Shown here: piece after piece, positions 1-10,983 of the stretch
Position numbering within the stretch: the stretch's first letter is position 1
Layout of the letters: each line of letters opens with the position of its first letter
Assembly (NCBI RefSeq): GCF_002295065.1
Contig: NZ_NSGG01000003.1
Coordinates: forward strand, 372,001 to 436,000
Direction: 5' to 3'
Length of the DNA stretch: 64,000 nucleotides
Source: Mesorhizobium sp. WSM3859
Lineage (GTDB): Bacteria; Pseudomonadota; Alphaproteobacteria; Rhizobiales; Rhizobiaceae
Made by a program: the position numbers and the translations under genes
Notes under the pieces: generated by a model
Seen by the model: the letters and a program-made list of their open reading frames with translations, nothing else
Database searches by the model: none
Told to the model about the DNA's origin: nothing

Positions 1-55
1 CGTCCGCCAATTCGTCCTCTATCAATATCGGGGTCTCTTCGTTATGAGCGCTCAT
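1..55 (-). CDS. 5' end of an unidentified gene, cut by the window edge
   Basis: An ATG on the minus strand at 55 opens a frame that stays open to the window edge. The visible residues read MSAHNEETPILIEDELAD. It is divergent from the membrane protein gene starting at 82, with only 26 bp between the two starts. Eighteen residues are too few to identify it. In rhizobia this position is often taken by an RluA-type pseudouridine synthase, but that is a guess from context and not seen here. Confidence 0.45.
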   Translation of the reverse strand, partial: MSAHNEETPILIEDELAD

Positions 56-81
56 CGAAACCCGTTGCGGATTGTTTAGCC

Positions 82-465
82 ATGGCCCGGCCGATCGCCG
101 AAGAAGATGAGGAAAAGCCGCTCGACCCCGCGGCCGAGAATGTGCGCCGCAAGCTCGTCCGCTTCATGATCGTCAATCTCGGCCTTCTGTTTCTCGCCCT
201 TATGGTGGTGATCGGCGCGCTTGTCTACAAAGCGCGCAACGCGCCTGTTGCCGGACCGGCGCCTGCCGGCGATGTCCAGGTTCCGGTCGGCGCGTCGCTC
301 TCGGGCGACATCGTGCTTCCCGTGGGCGCCAAGGTGATCAGCCAGTCGCTCTCCGGAAACCGCCTGTCGATCGACGCCGAGCTTGCCGATGGCAGCCGTT
401 CGATCTTCGTCTACGACATCGCCGAGCGCCGCGTGATCGGCCAATTCCCAATCCGAAACAAATGA
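82..465 (+). CDS. Small single-span membrane protein (DUF6476-like)
   Basis: This 127-residue protein has an acidic N-terminus, one strongly hydrophobic segment at about residues 29-52, and an extracytoplasmic tail of about 75 residues rich in Val, Gly and Ser with no cysteine pairs. The layout is that of a signal-anchored protein with a small periplasmic beta-rich domain. It resembles the rhizobial proteins filed as DUF6476, a family recalled rather than searched. The stop overlaps the start of the next gene (ATGA), so the two are probably translated together. Function is unknown. Confidence 0.6.
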   Translation: MARPIAEEDEEKPLDPAAENVRRKLVRFMIVNLGLLFLALMVVIGALVYKARNAPVAGPAPAGDVQVPVGASLSGDIVLPVGAKVISQSLSGNRLSIDAELADGSRSIFVYDIAERRVIGQFPIRNK

Positions 466-875
466 GCGGCTTTGCCGAACATCGCAGCGTCGCGACCGTG
501 GCGGTCGTCGTCGCCAATTACGCCGAGGCGATCGCCTGGTATGTCGAGCGGCTCGGCTTCGTGCTTGCCGAGGATGTTGACCTTGGCGGCGGCAAGCGCT
601 GGGTCACCGTCGCGCCGGCGAAAGGCCAAGCCGCGCGGCTGCTCCTGGCGGAAGCTTCCGGCGAGGAGCAGGCCAGCCGCATCGGAAACCAGACCGGCGG
701 CCGGGTTTTTCTCTTCCTCGAGACCGACGATTTTGCCCGCGACCATCGGGCGATGCTCGACAGGGGCATCGAGTTCCGCGAGGCGCCGCGCCACGAAGCC
801 TATGGCACGGTGGCGGTATTTTCCGATCTCTACGGCAATCTCTGGGACCTGATCGAGCCGAAACGGCAAGGCTGA
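462..875 (+). CDS. VOC (glyoxalase/bleomycin-resistance fold) protein
   Basis: This 137-residue single-module VOC protein shows the usual two beta-alpha-beta-beta-beta halves. The first half begins with the SVATVAVVVANYAEAIAWYVERLGF segment, shortened here to its recognisable core EAIAWYVERLGF. The second half ends in FSDLYGNLWDLIEP, the common VOC C-terminal strand with a metal-ligand Glu. VOC proteins bind a metal and act as isomerases, dioxygenases or resistance proteins; the substrate cannot be told here. The start overlaps the stop of the upstream membrane protein by four bases. Confidence 0.8.
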   Translation: MSGFAEHRSVATVAVVVANYAEAIAWYVERLGFVLAEDVDLGGGKRWVTVAPAKGQAARLLLAEASGEEQASRIGNQTGGRVFLFLETDDFARDHRAMLDRGIEFREAPRHEAYGTVAVFSDLYGNLWDLIEPKRQG

Positions 876-960
876 CAGGGGTATTTCGCAAAGTCTGCGG
901 ACAGCCCGAAACCCCAGTTGCTTTTTCCCAGCCGCCAGCCTATGTAGCCGGTTCTTGAGC

Positions 961-1035
961 GCGCCCATCGTCTAGCGGTCAGGACACCGCCCTCTCACGG
1001 CGGGAACAGGGGTTCGATTCCCCTTGGGCGTACCA
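961..1035 (+). tRNA. tRNA-Glu (anticodon CTC)
   Basis: A full cloverleaf can be folded by eye. The acceptor arms are GCGCCCA and TGGGCGT. The anticodon stem is CCGCC/GGCGG with loop CTCTCAC, which puts CTC at positions 34-36. The T arm is GGGG-TTCGATT-CCCC. A discriminator A and an encoded CCA follow. A degenerate copy of the 3' half lies about 2.5 kb downstream (3479-3516), which suggests use as an integration site. Confidence 0.95.
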
Positions 1036-1077
1036 AGCTTCCAAAAACTGATTTTCGAAAAGAATCCAGAAGGCAGA

Positions 1078-1332
1078 TCATTCCGCAGCAAGGGCGACGG
1101 CGGCGAATCCGGCTTCCGTTCTTTCGCGTGACGCTTGCTCCAACAACCTCGACAGGTGCTGGAGGTGCATCGATTGCGCATCTTCAAGCAATTGCAGAAA
1201 GTTGGACGCTTTGCCACGCGGCAACCGACGGCGCTTCAGCGCGGCGATGCGCGCGCGCTGGCACTTGATGTGCCGCTCTGCTTGCAGAACGTGCCGTTCC
1301 GCCATCTGGATGTCGTCAGCCAGTGCCATCAA
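1078..1332 (-). CDS. Small charged hypothetical protein
   Basis: An 84-residue, mostly helical, charged protein. It starts MMALADDIQMAERHV and carries repeated Ala/Glu/Arg/Leu heptad-like stretches (HIKCQRARIAALKRRRLP, FLQLLEDAQSMHLQHLSRLL), so it looks like a helical hairpin or short coiled coil. Proteins of this general look are common as strain-specific genes in rhizobia. It lies just behind tRNA-Glu in the segment that may be an insertion. There is no recognisable domain and no function can be assigned. Confidence 0.55.
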   Translation of the reverse strand: MMALADDIQMAERHVLQAERHIKCQRARIAALKRRRLPRGKASNFLQLLEDAQSMHLQHLSRLLEQASRERTEAGFAAVALAAE

Positions 1333-1890
1333 CCGCTAAACGGTCACGGCGGGCAGGGAGTTCCGTAGGGCAGGTTCTTAAAACGCAGGTCTCGATTGGA
1401 GCCTGCCCCAGCTACAGCTACCGCGACAATGCAAAGCATGTCCGAATCGGTCCAGACTGCTGAGCCGTGCGCCGGCCTAGAGGCGCTTTAAGAGCAACTT
1501 TCCCAATGGATACAATTTGGGACTGCTGCGAAACTTGTCGATGATTTTCACCGGCGAAAGGTCCCACCAGGACGTTGAACGTTTCCGCATGCGCACACAC
1601 GATCCTGCGGGTTCGCCAGACCGCTCGGCGGACTCTGTATGGTGTCTTTGTCGTTCGGCATAGAAGGCGATGTAGCGATCGAGCGCGGCACGGAACTCCT
1701 CCTCACGTCCGGGAGGGCTTTGAACCGCCCGCACAGTTGGGGCTTCAGTTGCTATCGTCGGGTAGTCCCGGCTCCCAGGCATTGCACGCTCTCCTCTGGC
1801 TGAGCTGGAGCCAAGATGTCGGGCCGCCTGCAAAACGTATCGAAGCGCGGCCGAACAGTTCCGAAAATCGCCGAAAACACATAATGTCTC
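1333..1890. other. Gap with no convincing gene
   Basis: About 560 bp with lower coding quality than the surroundings. A 118-residue minus-strand frame (1477-1833) contains the phrase AALDRYIAFYAERQRHH, but the rest is low complexity and no clear ribosome site precedes it. It may be the remains of an older gene. Together with the decayed tRNA copy downstream this fits a degraded insertion. Confidence 0.4.
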
Positions 1891-3435
1891 GTGATGCCGG
1901 AGCAGCGGCTCGCATTTGGTCCTTTTGTGCTCAACCCCGAGGCGGGAACGCTTCTGAGGCAGGGCCTGCCTGTCGCGATCAGCTACCGGGGGCTGCTGCT
2001 CCTATCGGCGATGGCAAGGAGCGCCGGGGAGGTCCTGACCAAGTCCGAACTACTGGACGCCGCTTGGCCGGGGACCGCAGTCGAGGAAAGCAATCTCTCG
2101 GTCCAGGTCGCGTCCCTGCGGCGCCTTCTCGGCTCCATGGCAGACGGAACAGAGTGGATCGCAACCGTCCCGCGGGTTGGTTACCGTTTCACCGGCGCGA
2201 TCGAGAGGCTCGACGAGGCAGCAGCCGCGCGAAATTCGGCGGAGCCTGAGCCTTCGATTGCCGTGCTCCCTTTCGTCAACCTGAGCGACGATGCCGAGCA
2301 GCAATATTTTGCCGACGGTCTCGCTGAAGATATCATCATGCGGCTGGCGCGGCTGCGGTGGCTTTTCGTCTGCGCCCGCAACTCGTCCTTCAGCTACAGG
2401 GACAAAGCCATCGACGTGAAACAAGTCGGGCGTGAACTCGGGGTCCGTTACGTGCTGGGCGGCAGTGTCCGCCGCTCGGGTCAACGGCTCAGGATCAGCG
2501 CCGAGGCGAGTGACACCTCCAGTGGGCGCCAAGTATGGACAGAGCGGTACGACGTCGAGCTGGCTGATTTCTTCACGCTACAGGATCAGATCGCCGATAG
2601 CGTCATCGGTGCCGTCGAACCTAAGCTCTATGCGGCAGAGCATCAGCGTTACATTAGCCGGCCCCCCGCCAGCCTGGACGCCTGGGGCTTTGTAATGAAG
2701 GCGATGCCTCACATATGGAGCTGGAGCTCGGAAAGCGAGCTCGCGGTCGCCGAACAACTGCTACGCAGGGCCGTAGACGCTGACCCGGACTACCCGCGTG
2801 CCAATAGCCTGTTCGCCTGGACGATGGCTTCCCGGGTGCTGCTCGGATTGGCGGAGCCGGCCGAGGTTCTTCCGAAGGCGAATGAGATGGCTCAGCGAGC
2901 CATTGCGCATGATGCCGACGATCCTTGGACGCATTTCGCTGCCGGTTACGTGCACATGATGGCACGCCGATCGCAGGCGGCCGTCACCGCACTAACCGAT
3001 GCGATCACCCTCAATCCAAACCTGGCCATCGCACATGTCATTCTGGGCGCCGCGTACGGCTTTGGTGGAATGCCGGAGGAGGGCCTGAACCATCTCGCGA
3101 TCGCCGAGCGACTTAGCCCGCGCGATTCCACGCAGCAGCCGGGAGTTTTGACCGTGACCGGGATGTGTCACTTCGTTGCCCAACGATATGTCGACGCAGC
3201 GAGTTTCGAGCACCGGGCAGTGCAGCTTCGGCCACATTTTGGCGCTGCGTGGCGGACGCTGGCCGCCGCGGCAGGAATGGCAGGGGATCTCGATGAGGCG
3301 ACGCATGCCCTTTCAGAGGCGAAGCGACTCCATCCAACACTGTCGGTCCAATGGGTGGAGAAATATTACCCGATGACCCGGAAACAGGATCGCGCCGCCT
3401 ATCTTGAGGGGCTGCGGACCGCCGGCCTCGAATGA
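1891..3435 (+). CDS. CadC/OmpR-type winged-helix regulator with TPR-like C-terminus
   Basis: A 514-residue one-component regulator. Residues 5-105 form a Trans_Reg_C winged helix (FGPFVLNPEAGTLLRQG, then VLTKSELLDAAWPG and WIATVPRVGYRFTG). Residues 120-240 match the extension seen in adenylate-cyclase-associated TPR regulators (SIAVLPFVNLSDDAEQQYFADGL, LGVRYVLGGSVRRSGQRLRI). From about 265 on there are TPR-like helical repeats with FAAGYVHMMARR and LNPNLAIAHVILGAAYG. No transmembrane segment is evident, so it should be cytoplasmic. The start is GTG 1891 or ATG 1894. It is the main gene of the possible tRNA-Glu insertion. The signal and targets are unknown. Confidence 0.8.
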   Translation: MMPEQRLAFGPFVLNPEAGTLLRQGLPVAISYRGLLLLSAMARSAGEVLTKSELLDAAWPGTAVEESNLSVQVASLRRLLGSMADGTEWIATVPRVGYRFTGAIERLDEAAAARNSAEPEPSIAVLPFVNLSDDAEQQYFADGLAEDIIMRLARLRWLFVCARNSSFSYRDKAIDVKQVGRELGVRYVLGGSVRRSGQRLRISAEASDTSSGRQVWTERYDVELADFFTLQDQIADSVIGAVEPKLYAAEHQRYISRPPASLDAWGFVMKAMPHIWSWSSESELAVAEQLLRRAVDADPDYPRANSLFAWTMASRVLLGLAEPAEVLPKANEMAQRAIAHDADDPWTHFAAGYVHMMARRSQAAVTALTDAITLNPNLAIAHVILGAAYGFGGMPEEGLNHLAIAERLSPRDSTQQPGVLTVTGMCHFVAQRYVDAASFEHRAVQLRPHFGAAWRTLAAAAGMAGDLDEATHALSEAKRLHPTLSVQWVEKYYPMTRKQDRAAYLEGLRTAGLE

Positions 3436-3478
3436 TGTACGCGTTTCGAGGAGCCTTGCTTCGCGAGGGGCAACTGCA

Positions 3479-3516
3479 ACGGCGGGAATAGGGGTCGATT
3501 CTCCTCAGTCATACAA
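3479..3516 (+). pseudogene. Decayed copy of the tRNA-Glu 3' half (possible attachment-site relic)
   Basis: The bases from 3479 read ACGGCGGGAATAGGGGT-CGATTCTCCT and align with 997 onward of tRNA-Glu, ACGGCGGGAACAGGGGTTCGATTCCCCT. There are two substitutions and one missing T over the T-arm region, after which similarity fades through the acceptor and CCA. The orientation matches the intact tRNA. Such direct repeats of a tRNA 3' end are left by site-specific integration. No integrase gene survives between the copies. Confidence 0.55.
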
Positions 3517-3677
3517 GGTCTTCGGTCCAGGTTCAGATCTAGCGGCAACATGTCCCTTCTGGCGTGGTGTCGCGGATTGAATTAGCATTGCATCATGCTG
3601 CCCTGGCCGAAGGCGCCAGGGGATGCGGTTTCGAACTTGCCCGGCAGAAGAGGCGAGCGGAACGCGGGGAGGAACCA

Positions 3678-4259
3678 ATGCGGAAGCTGCAGTCGCAAGG
3701 CGTTCATCACATCACGCTGGTCGGCGCCGGACGCCAGATCTCGATCGACTTCTGGGAAGGGGTGCTCGGCATGCCCTTCATCTTCGAGCAGCCCAATCTC
3801 GACAAGGCGAGCGAGAGCCATCTCTATTTCGATCCGGGCGACGGTCGCCTCATCACCGTCTTCACCGACGAGAGCCGCACCCCGGTCAAGCGGCGGACGC
3901 CGACCGATATCGGTTGCGTCCATCACATCGCCTTCGCGGTGTCGCGGGTCACCTTCCTGCAGGCGGTCGCGCGACTCGACGAGCGCGGCATCAAGCACAG
4001 CGGCGTCAAGGATCGCGGCTTCATGGATTCGATCTATTTCGAGGATCCGCTGGGACTTCTGATCGAGCTTGCTTCCTACCGTTTCGAGCCGCCGGCCGGC
4101 TTCACCCATGCAGACGTGCTGATGGAGGCGCACAAGATCCGCGTGGCGCGCGGCGACTACAATATCGCCGAACTCCATCTGGCCGACGCCATTCAGGCGC
4201 TGGTCGAGCGGTCGCGCGAAACCCTGTCGGATGAGCGGACGGCGAAGAATCCATATTGA
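3678..4259 (+). CDS. VOC family protein, ring-cleaving/glyoxalase type
   Basis: A 193-residue protein. The VOC core covers about residues 1-130: GVHHITLVGAGRQISIDFWEGVLGM, CVHHIAFAV, and SIYFEDPLGLLIELA, with the His, His and Glu spacing expected of metal ligands. An additional C-terminal helical tail of about 60 residues (LMEAHKIRVARGDYNIAELHLADAIQALVERS) is not part of the minimal fold. ATG 3678 is chosen over the longer frame because GGGGAGGAACC lies directly before it. The GST gene follows 22 bp after the stop, so the two are likely co-transcribed, perhaps for handling electrophilic metabolites (inference). Confidence 0.8.
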   Translation: MRKLQSQGVHHITLVGAGRQISIDFWEGVLGMPFIFEQPNLDKASESHLYFDPGDGRLITVFTDESRTPVKRRTPTDIGCVHHIAFAVSRVTFLQAVARLDERGIKHSGVKDRGFMDSIYFEDPLGLLIELASYRFEPPAGFTHADVLMEAHKIRVARGDYNIAELHLADAIQALVERSRETLSDERTAKNPY

Positions 4260-4281
4260 GCAAGCCATAAGGGAGGAACAG

Positions 4282-5130
4282 ATGGCAAAGGCTGCAGCGA
4301 AGAGCGCGAAGAAACCCGCGGCCAAGGCCGCGGCAAAGCCGACCGCGAAGGCGGCGGCAAAGGCTGCGACGGCAAAAGCCGCACCTAAAGTGACGGCAAA
4401 AGCCGCACCTAAAGCCAAGGCCAAACCGGCCAAGAAGCCCGGCATAAAACTTAGCATGCTGAGGCCGAGCGTCAACAACATGACGGTCAGGGTGTTCGCG
4501 CGCGCGGCCGGGCTCGATCCGGCTGAAACCGACGCCTGGGGCCACACGCGCTCGCCGGAATTCCTGGCGCGCAATCCGGCGCATCTGACGCCGATGATCG
4601 AGGACAAGGGCCTGCCGCGCGGCGTGCTGTGGGAAAGCTGCGCCATCATGCAGTATCTCGCCAACAAGCACGGTCTGGAGAAGTTCTATCCGAAGGCGCC
4701 GGCCAAGCGGGCGATGATCGACAGCGCCATGTTCTATCTAATCGGCACGCTTTATCCTTATGTCGCGCGCGCCACCTATCCGGCGCTCGGCTTCCCGCAA
4801 TATGCCGGCGAGGTCGGCCACAGCGACGCTCATCCCGACAAAAAATCGGAAGCGCAGAAGGCGGCGATGGCCGCGATCGCCGAGCCGCTCGAGGTGTTTC
4901 ACTCTTTCTTCCGTAACGGCAAACCGTTCATCGGCGGCAACAACCCGTCGATCGCCGACATAAGGCTGGGGGCAACGCTCGAATTCCTGGCGGTCGTCGA
5001 CTATGCGCTGCCCAAATGGGCGAAGGAGTACATGGCGGCGCTGGAGAAGAAACTCGGCAAGGCCTATGCGGAGCCGGCCGGCGACGTGCGGGGCTACATC
5101 GCGCATGTGAAATCCCAGGCCAGGGCGTAG
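4282..5130 (+). CDS. Glutathione S-transferase fold protein with Lys/Ala-rich histone-H1-like tail
   Basis: A 282-residue protein. Residues 1-55 are almost only Ala, Lys, Pro and Thr in AAAKAA/KPAAKA-type repeats, like histone H1 tails and bacterial Hc1/AlgP-type nucleoid proteins. Residues 56-282 are GST-like: a thioredoxin-type N-domain (VRVFARAAGLDPAETDAW, LTPMIEDKG, WESCAIMQYLANKHG) followed by an all-helical C-domain ending in a GGNNPSIADIRLGATLEFLA segment typical of GSTs. ATG 4282 follows GGGAGGAACAG. The tail DNA contains a 24-bp tandem duplication. Cytoplasmic; the tail may bind nucleic acid (inference). Confidence 0.8.
   Translation: MAKAAAKSAKKPAAKAAAKPTAKAAAKAATAKAAPKVTAKAAPKAKAKPAKKPGIKLSMLRPSVNNMTVRVFARAAGLDPAETDAWGHTRSPEFLARNPAHLTPMIEDKGLPRGVLWESCAIMQYLANKHGLEKFYPKAPAKRAMIDSAMFYLIGTLYPYVARATYPALGFPQYAGEVGHSDAHPDKKSEAQKAAMAAIAEPLEVFHSFFRNGKPFIGGNNPSIADIRLGATLEFLAVVDYALPKWAKEYMAALEKKLGKAYAEPAGDVRGYIAHVKSQARA
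4369..4416 (+). repeat. 24-bp tandem duplication inside the Lys/Ala tail
   Basis: Two adjacent 24-bp units, 4369-4392 and 4393-4416, differ at only two end bases; each begins ACGGCAAAAGCCGCACC. They encode TAKAAPKV and TAKAAPKA. The near-identity implies a recent slip-strand duplication, so the length of this tail may vary between strains. Confidence 0.85.
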
Positions 5131-5388
5131 CGGTCCCCCGGCGTTAAGGTTTCGTTTACCTAAGACCTGTCTACTGGGTTTAGACCTCGCTGCGACCACG
5201 GATGTACTGGCGCCATGGCGAGGCAAGGGAAAGGTCGGCTCCGTGCCGGCCTTTTGCTTTTCGCGGCCATCGCCGAAATCACGACAGTATGATTGCACCA
5301 CCGACGGGTGGACTGAAAGCCTATTGTCATCCTCGTCATGGATCGTACGATACCGTCAGGGGCAGAGCAACGGCGACGAGGACCTGCG
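5131..5388 (+). ncRNA. Intergenic stretch with a possible small RNA ending in an intrinsic terminator
   Basis: No gene is convincing here. A clear intrinsic terminator lies at 5233-5255 (stem GGTCGGC/GCCGGCC, loop TCCGT, then TTTTGCTTTT). It is 100 bp past the GST stop and can end that operon. The stretch before it, about 5150-5232, contains short self-complementary segments, so an independent small RNA of about 80-110 nt is also possible. I cannot assign it to a known family. Confidence 0.3.
5233..5262 (+). terminator. Intrinsic terminator
   Basis: A 7-bp stem GGTCGGC (5233-5239) and GCCGGCC (5245-5251), with one G-U pair and loop TCCGT, is followed by TTTTGCTTTT. It ends either the VOC-GST operon or a small RNA. 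Confidence 0.7.
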
Positions 5389-5757
5389 ATGAACACGGCA
5401 AGATTTCTGATGATGGCGGGCGCGCTGTCGGTTGTGCCCTTTCCGTCGGCCGCCACCGCATCGCTCAACGGCATGAACGAGGTCGGCGCCGCCCTGCTCG
5501 CCTGCTGGACGCCACCGGCCAATTCCGACAATTCCTCGGTCACGCTCAGCTTCAGCTTCAAGCGCGACGGCACGCTGATCGGGCCGCCTAAAACAACCGC
5601 CATTCGTGTCGCCGGCGACGACAAGGCGCGCAAAGCCTATGTCGATGCGGCGATAAAGGCGCTGAATGACTGCCTGCCGCTCAGCCTTTCGCCGGCTCTG
5701 GCGCAAGGCATTCCCGGCAACGTCTTCACGCTGCAGTTCAACTCACCGAAGAAATGA
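5389..5757 (+). CDS. Exported protein with TonB/TolA C-terminal-like domain
   Basis: A 122-residue protein with an N-terminal signal peptide (MNTARFLMMAGALSVVPFPSAATA, cleavage near residue 24). The mature part has a single Cys pair (ACW and NDCLP) and the pattern SVTLSFSFKRDGTLIGPP, which resembles the C-terminal domain of TolA/TonB-like proteins. Only that domain is present, without the N-terminal anchor or Pro-rich linker of true TonB. It is probably a free periplasmic protein. Function is unknown. ATG 5389 is preferred over the upstream in-frame start because the signal peptide then begins at residue 1. Confidence 0.65.
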   Translation: MNTARFLMMAGALSVVPFPSAATASLNGMNEVGAALLACWTPPANSDNSSVTLSFSFKRDGTLIGPPKTTAIRVAGDDKARKAYVDAAIKALNDCLPLSLSPALAQGIPGNVFTLQFNSPKK

Positions 5758-5774
5758 GCGGCAGGCTCACCGTT

Positions 5775-6008
5775 TCAGGTCAGGCCGCCCACGCCTGACC
5801 TGGCGCGCCTGAGTTGGGCATGTTTTTCCAACTCCGGCATCTCGAAGACGTAGTCACTCCAAGCCGAGTCTGGGATCTGCCCGGCCAGGTAACAATCCAG
5901 CAGAAGGTTCTGTTCCGGGGTAAGGGGCCTCGGCGCCTGCTCATGATCCAACCCAAGCGAATGGATCAGGTTCCTGGTCAGGCCAGAGACGGTGAAGTGA
6001 ATGGACAT
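5775..6008 (-). CDS. Small hypothetical protein
   Basis: A 77-residue protein from ATG 6008, preceded by AGGAGACTGAAG, a strong ribosome site. The sequence has an acidic helical middle (PLTPEQNLLLDCYLAGQIPDSAWSDYVFEMPELEKHA) with no membrane span or known motif. The longer frame to 6038 lacks a ribosome site. It converges with the exported-protein gene ending at 5757. Function is unknown. Confidence 0.6.
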   Translation of the reverse strand: MSIHFTVSGLTRNLIHSLGLDHEQAPRPLTPEQNLLLDCYLAGQIPDSAWSDYVFEMPELEKHAQLRRARSGVGGLT

Positions 6009-6173
6009 CTTCAGTCTCCTGGGTGCAGCGCGGATCACATCAGTGCCGGGAAACGTCCACCACCGGTCAAAGGTTTCATCAGCAATCCGTGATCGCGACG
6101 GCGGCTCGGTTTCTTACGCCGGCGGTTGTTCGGCGCTGTGCGGCCGGCACTGGGTCCACGGACTGAATGAACG

Positions 6174-6533
6174 TTATTCGCAGACGACGCGATAGCGCTT
6201 GCCGTCTTCGCCGACATTCCTGCAGGTGAGGGGGCTCTGCTCGCCGGATGCCGGGTCGGGCAGATCCTGGCCGAAGGACGGCTTGGTCGAAGCGGGTCTG
6301 GAATGGCGCCGGACGGTCGGGCTCGCCGGAAGGCTTGCCGGCGCGCTCGGCGGCGGGGGAAACACATCCGACACGATCTGCCGCGAGGCGGTCGTGCCGG
6401 GCGGCGCCTCGTCCCAGACACGCCTGACATCCATCCGGCTTGGAACGATCACCGTGCCGTCGTCACTTCGCGTGCAGGCGCCCGCTGCAAGCAGCGCCGG
6501 GCACAGGACGAAAGCGGCGATTCGACTGAACAT
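6174..6533 (-). CDS. Putative small lipoprotein
   Basis: A 119-residue protein starting MFSRIAAFVLCPALLAAGAC, a type II signal peptide with Cys at residue 20 as the likely lipid-attachment site (the -3 residue is Ala, slightly unusual). The mature part is Pro/Ser-rich (PPPPSAPASLPASP) and ends with CRNVGEDGKRYRVVCE, two Cys that could pair. Probably an envelope protein with a disordered linker. It is divergent from the large hybrid kinase downstream. Function is unknown. Confidence 0.6.
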   Translation of the reverse strand: MFSRIAAFVLCPALLAAGACTRSDDGTVIVPSRMDVRRVWDEAPPGTTASRQIVSDVFPPPPSAPASLPASPTVRRHSRPASTKPSFGQDLPDPASGEQSPLTCRNVGEDGKRYRVVCE

Positions 6534-6737
6534 TAGCAACACCTCAGGCGCTTTATAATGTGTCGTTGCCCCAATCGCCAACAGGCGGATTACCGCAACC
6601 GGCGCCACGATCCTGGTTCTCTCAACGGCATCGAAAGGCAGGCGGTTGCAATCATTATGGTTAGCGGATCGTTAATGCTTGTCGGGCACATTCCGCCGAC
6701 GAACCGCGAAGGGGGTTCGGCTGGGGGTGGCAACAGC

Positions 6738-10493
<3,756 letters not shown>

Positions 10494-10536
10494 AGCGAAT
10501 TTAGCCGGCAGGGGGGCGGAAGGCGTTGACGCATGC

Positions 10537-10558
10537 GTATGGTGCGATCGCACCATAC
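10537..10558. promoter_or_regulatory. Perfect 22-bp palindrome
   Basis: The two 11-base arms are GTATGGTGCGA and its exact complement, centred on GCGATCGC. It sits 44 bp after the hybrid kinase stop. There is no T-run, so it is not a standard terminator. It could be an operator, a protein-binding site or a fragment of a repeat. Confidence 0.5.
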
Positions 10559-10737
10559 CAAAGCAAAAGCCAAGCTTGGACAATGTGTCATTGATTCCGC
10601 TCCCCGGTTACGGGCGGGAGCAAGCGACCGCCAACAAGAAACAGTGTCGACTCTACCCCAACGGACCTGTTTTCGGCGATGGCCATGCTATGATCCGCTC
10701 TGGCGTGCAGGCAACGCGCTCTCGTCCGGATTTTATT

Positions 10738-10766
10738 TCCCGGCGGCCACCATATGGCCGCCGGGA
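10738..10766 (+). terminator. Strong hairpin between the kinase gene and pst
   Basis: Stem CCCGGCGGCC (10739-10748) and GGCCGCCGGG (10756-10765) with a 7-base loop, followed by ATAATTTTTG. It can terminate readthrough from the kinase gene before the pst promoter. Confidence 0.55.
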
Positions 10767-10877
10767 TAATTTTTGATTCAAAAGTCAGACAAGTTGCTGA
10801 TTCCCGCGGCAAACTTCGGCCGGTCCTTCGAGGCCTCCGCCGACCTCTCCAGGCATCCCCGTCCAGACGTTACCGGG

Positions 10878-10906
10878 CTGACACGAAACTGTCATGCGAC
10901 TGTAAT
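10878..10906 (+). promoter_or_regulatory. Triple Pho box upstream of pstS
   Basis: Three 7-mers at an 11-bp period: CTGACAC (10878), CTGTCAT (10889) and CTGTAAT (10900), each separated by 4 bp. The last two match the PhoB direct-repeat consensus CTGTCAT-N4-CTGTNAT almost exactly. The final repeat lies 77 bp before the pstS start. This implies PhoB-dependent induction under phosphate limitation, with phoB itself in the same operon. Confidence 0.9.
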
Positions 10907-10983
10907 AATCGAGGGCTATTGCGCTCACCGGGCGCCGATAGAACGGGTGCCGAAAGACCATCTTCCGAACAGGAGCAGGCCAC

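Noticed and set aside
1477..1833. 118-residue minus-strand frame behind tRNA-Glu
   Set aside because: One phrase looks protein-like, but there is no ribosome site and no family likeness. It is recorded only as a possible decayed gene.
961..3516. An intact genomic island with integrase
   Set aside because: No integrase, transposase or mobilisation gene is seen between the tRNA and its decayed copy; only a relic is claimed.
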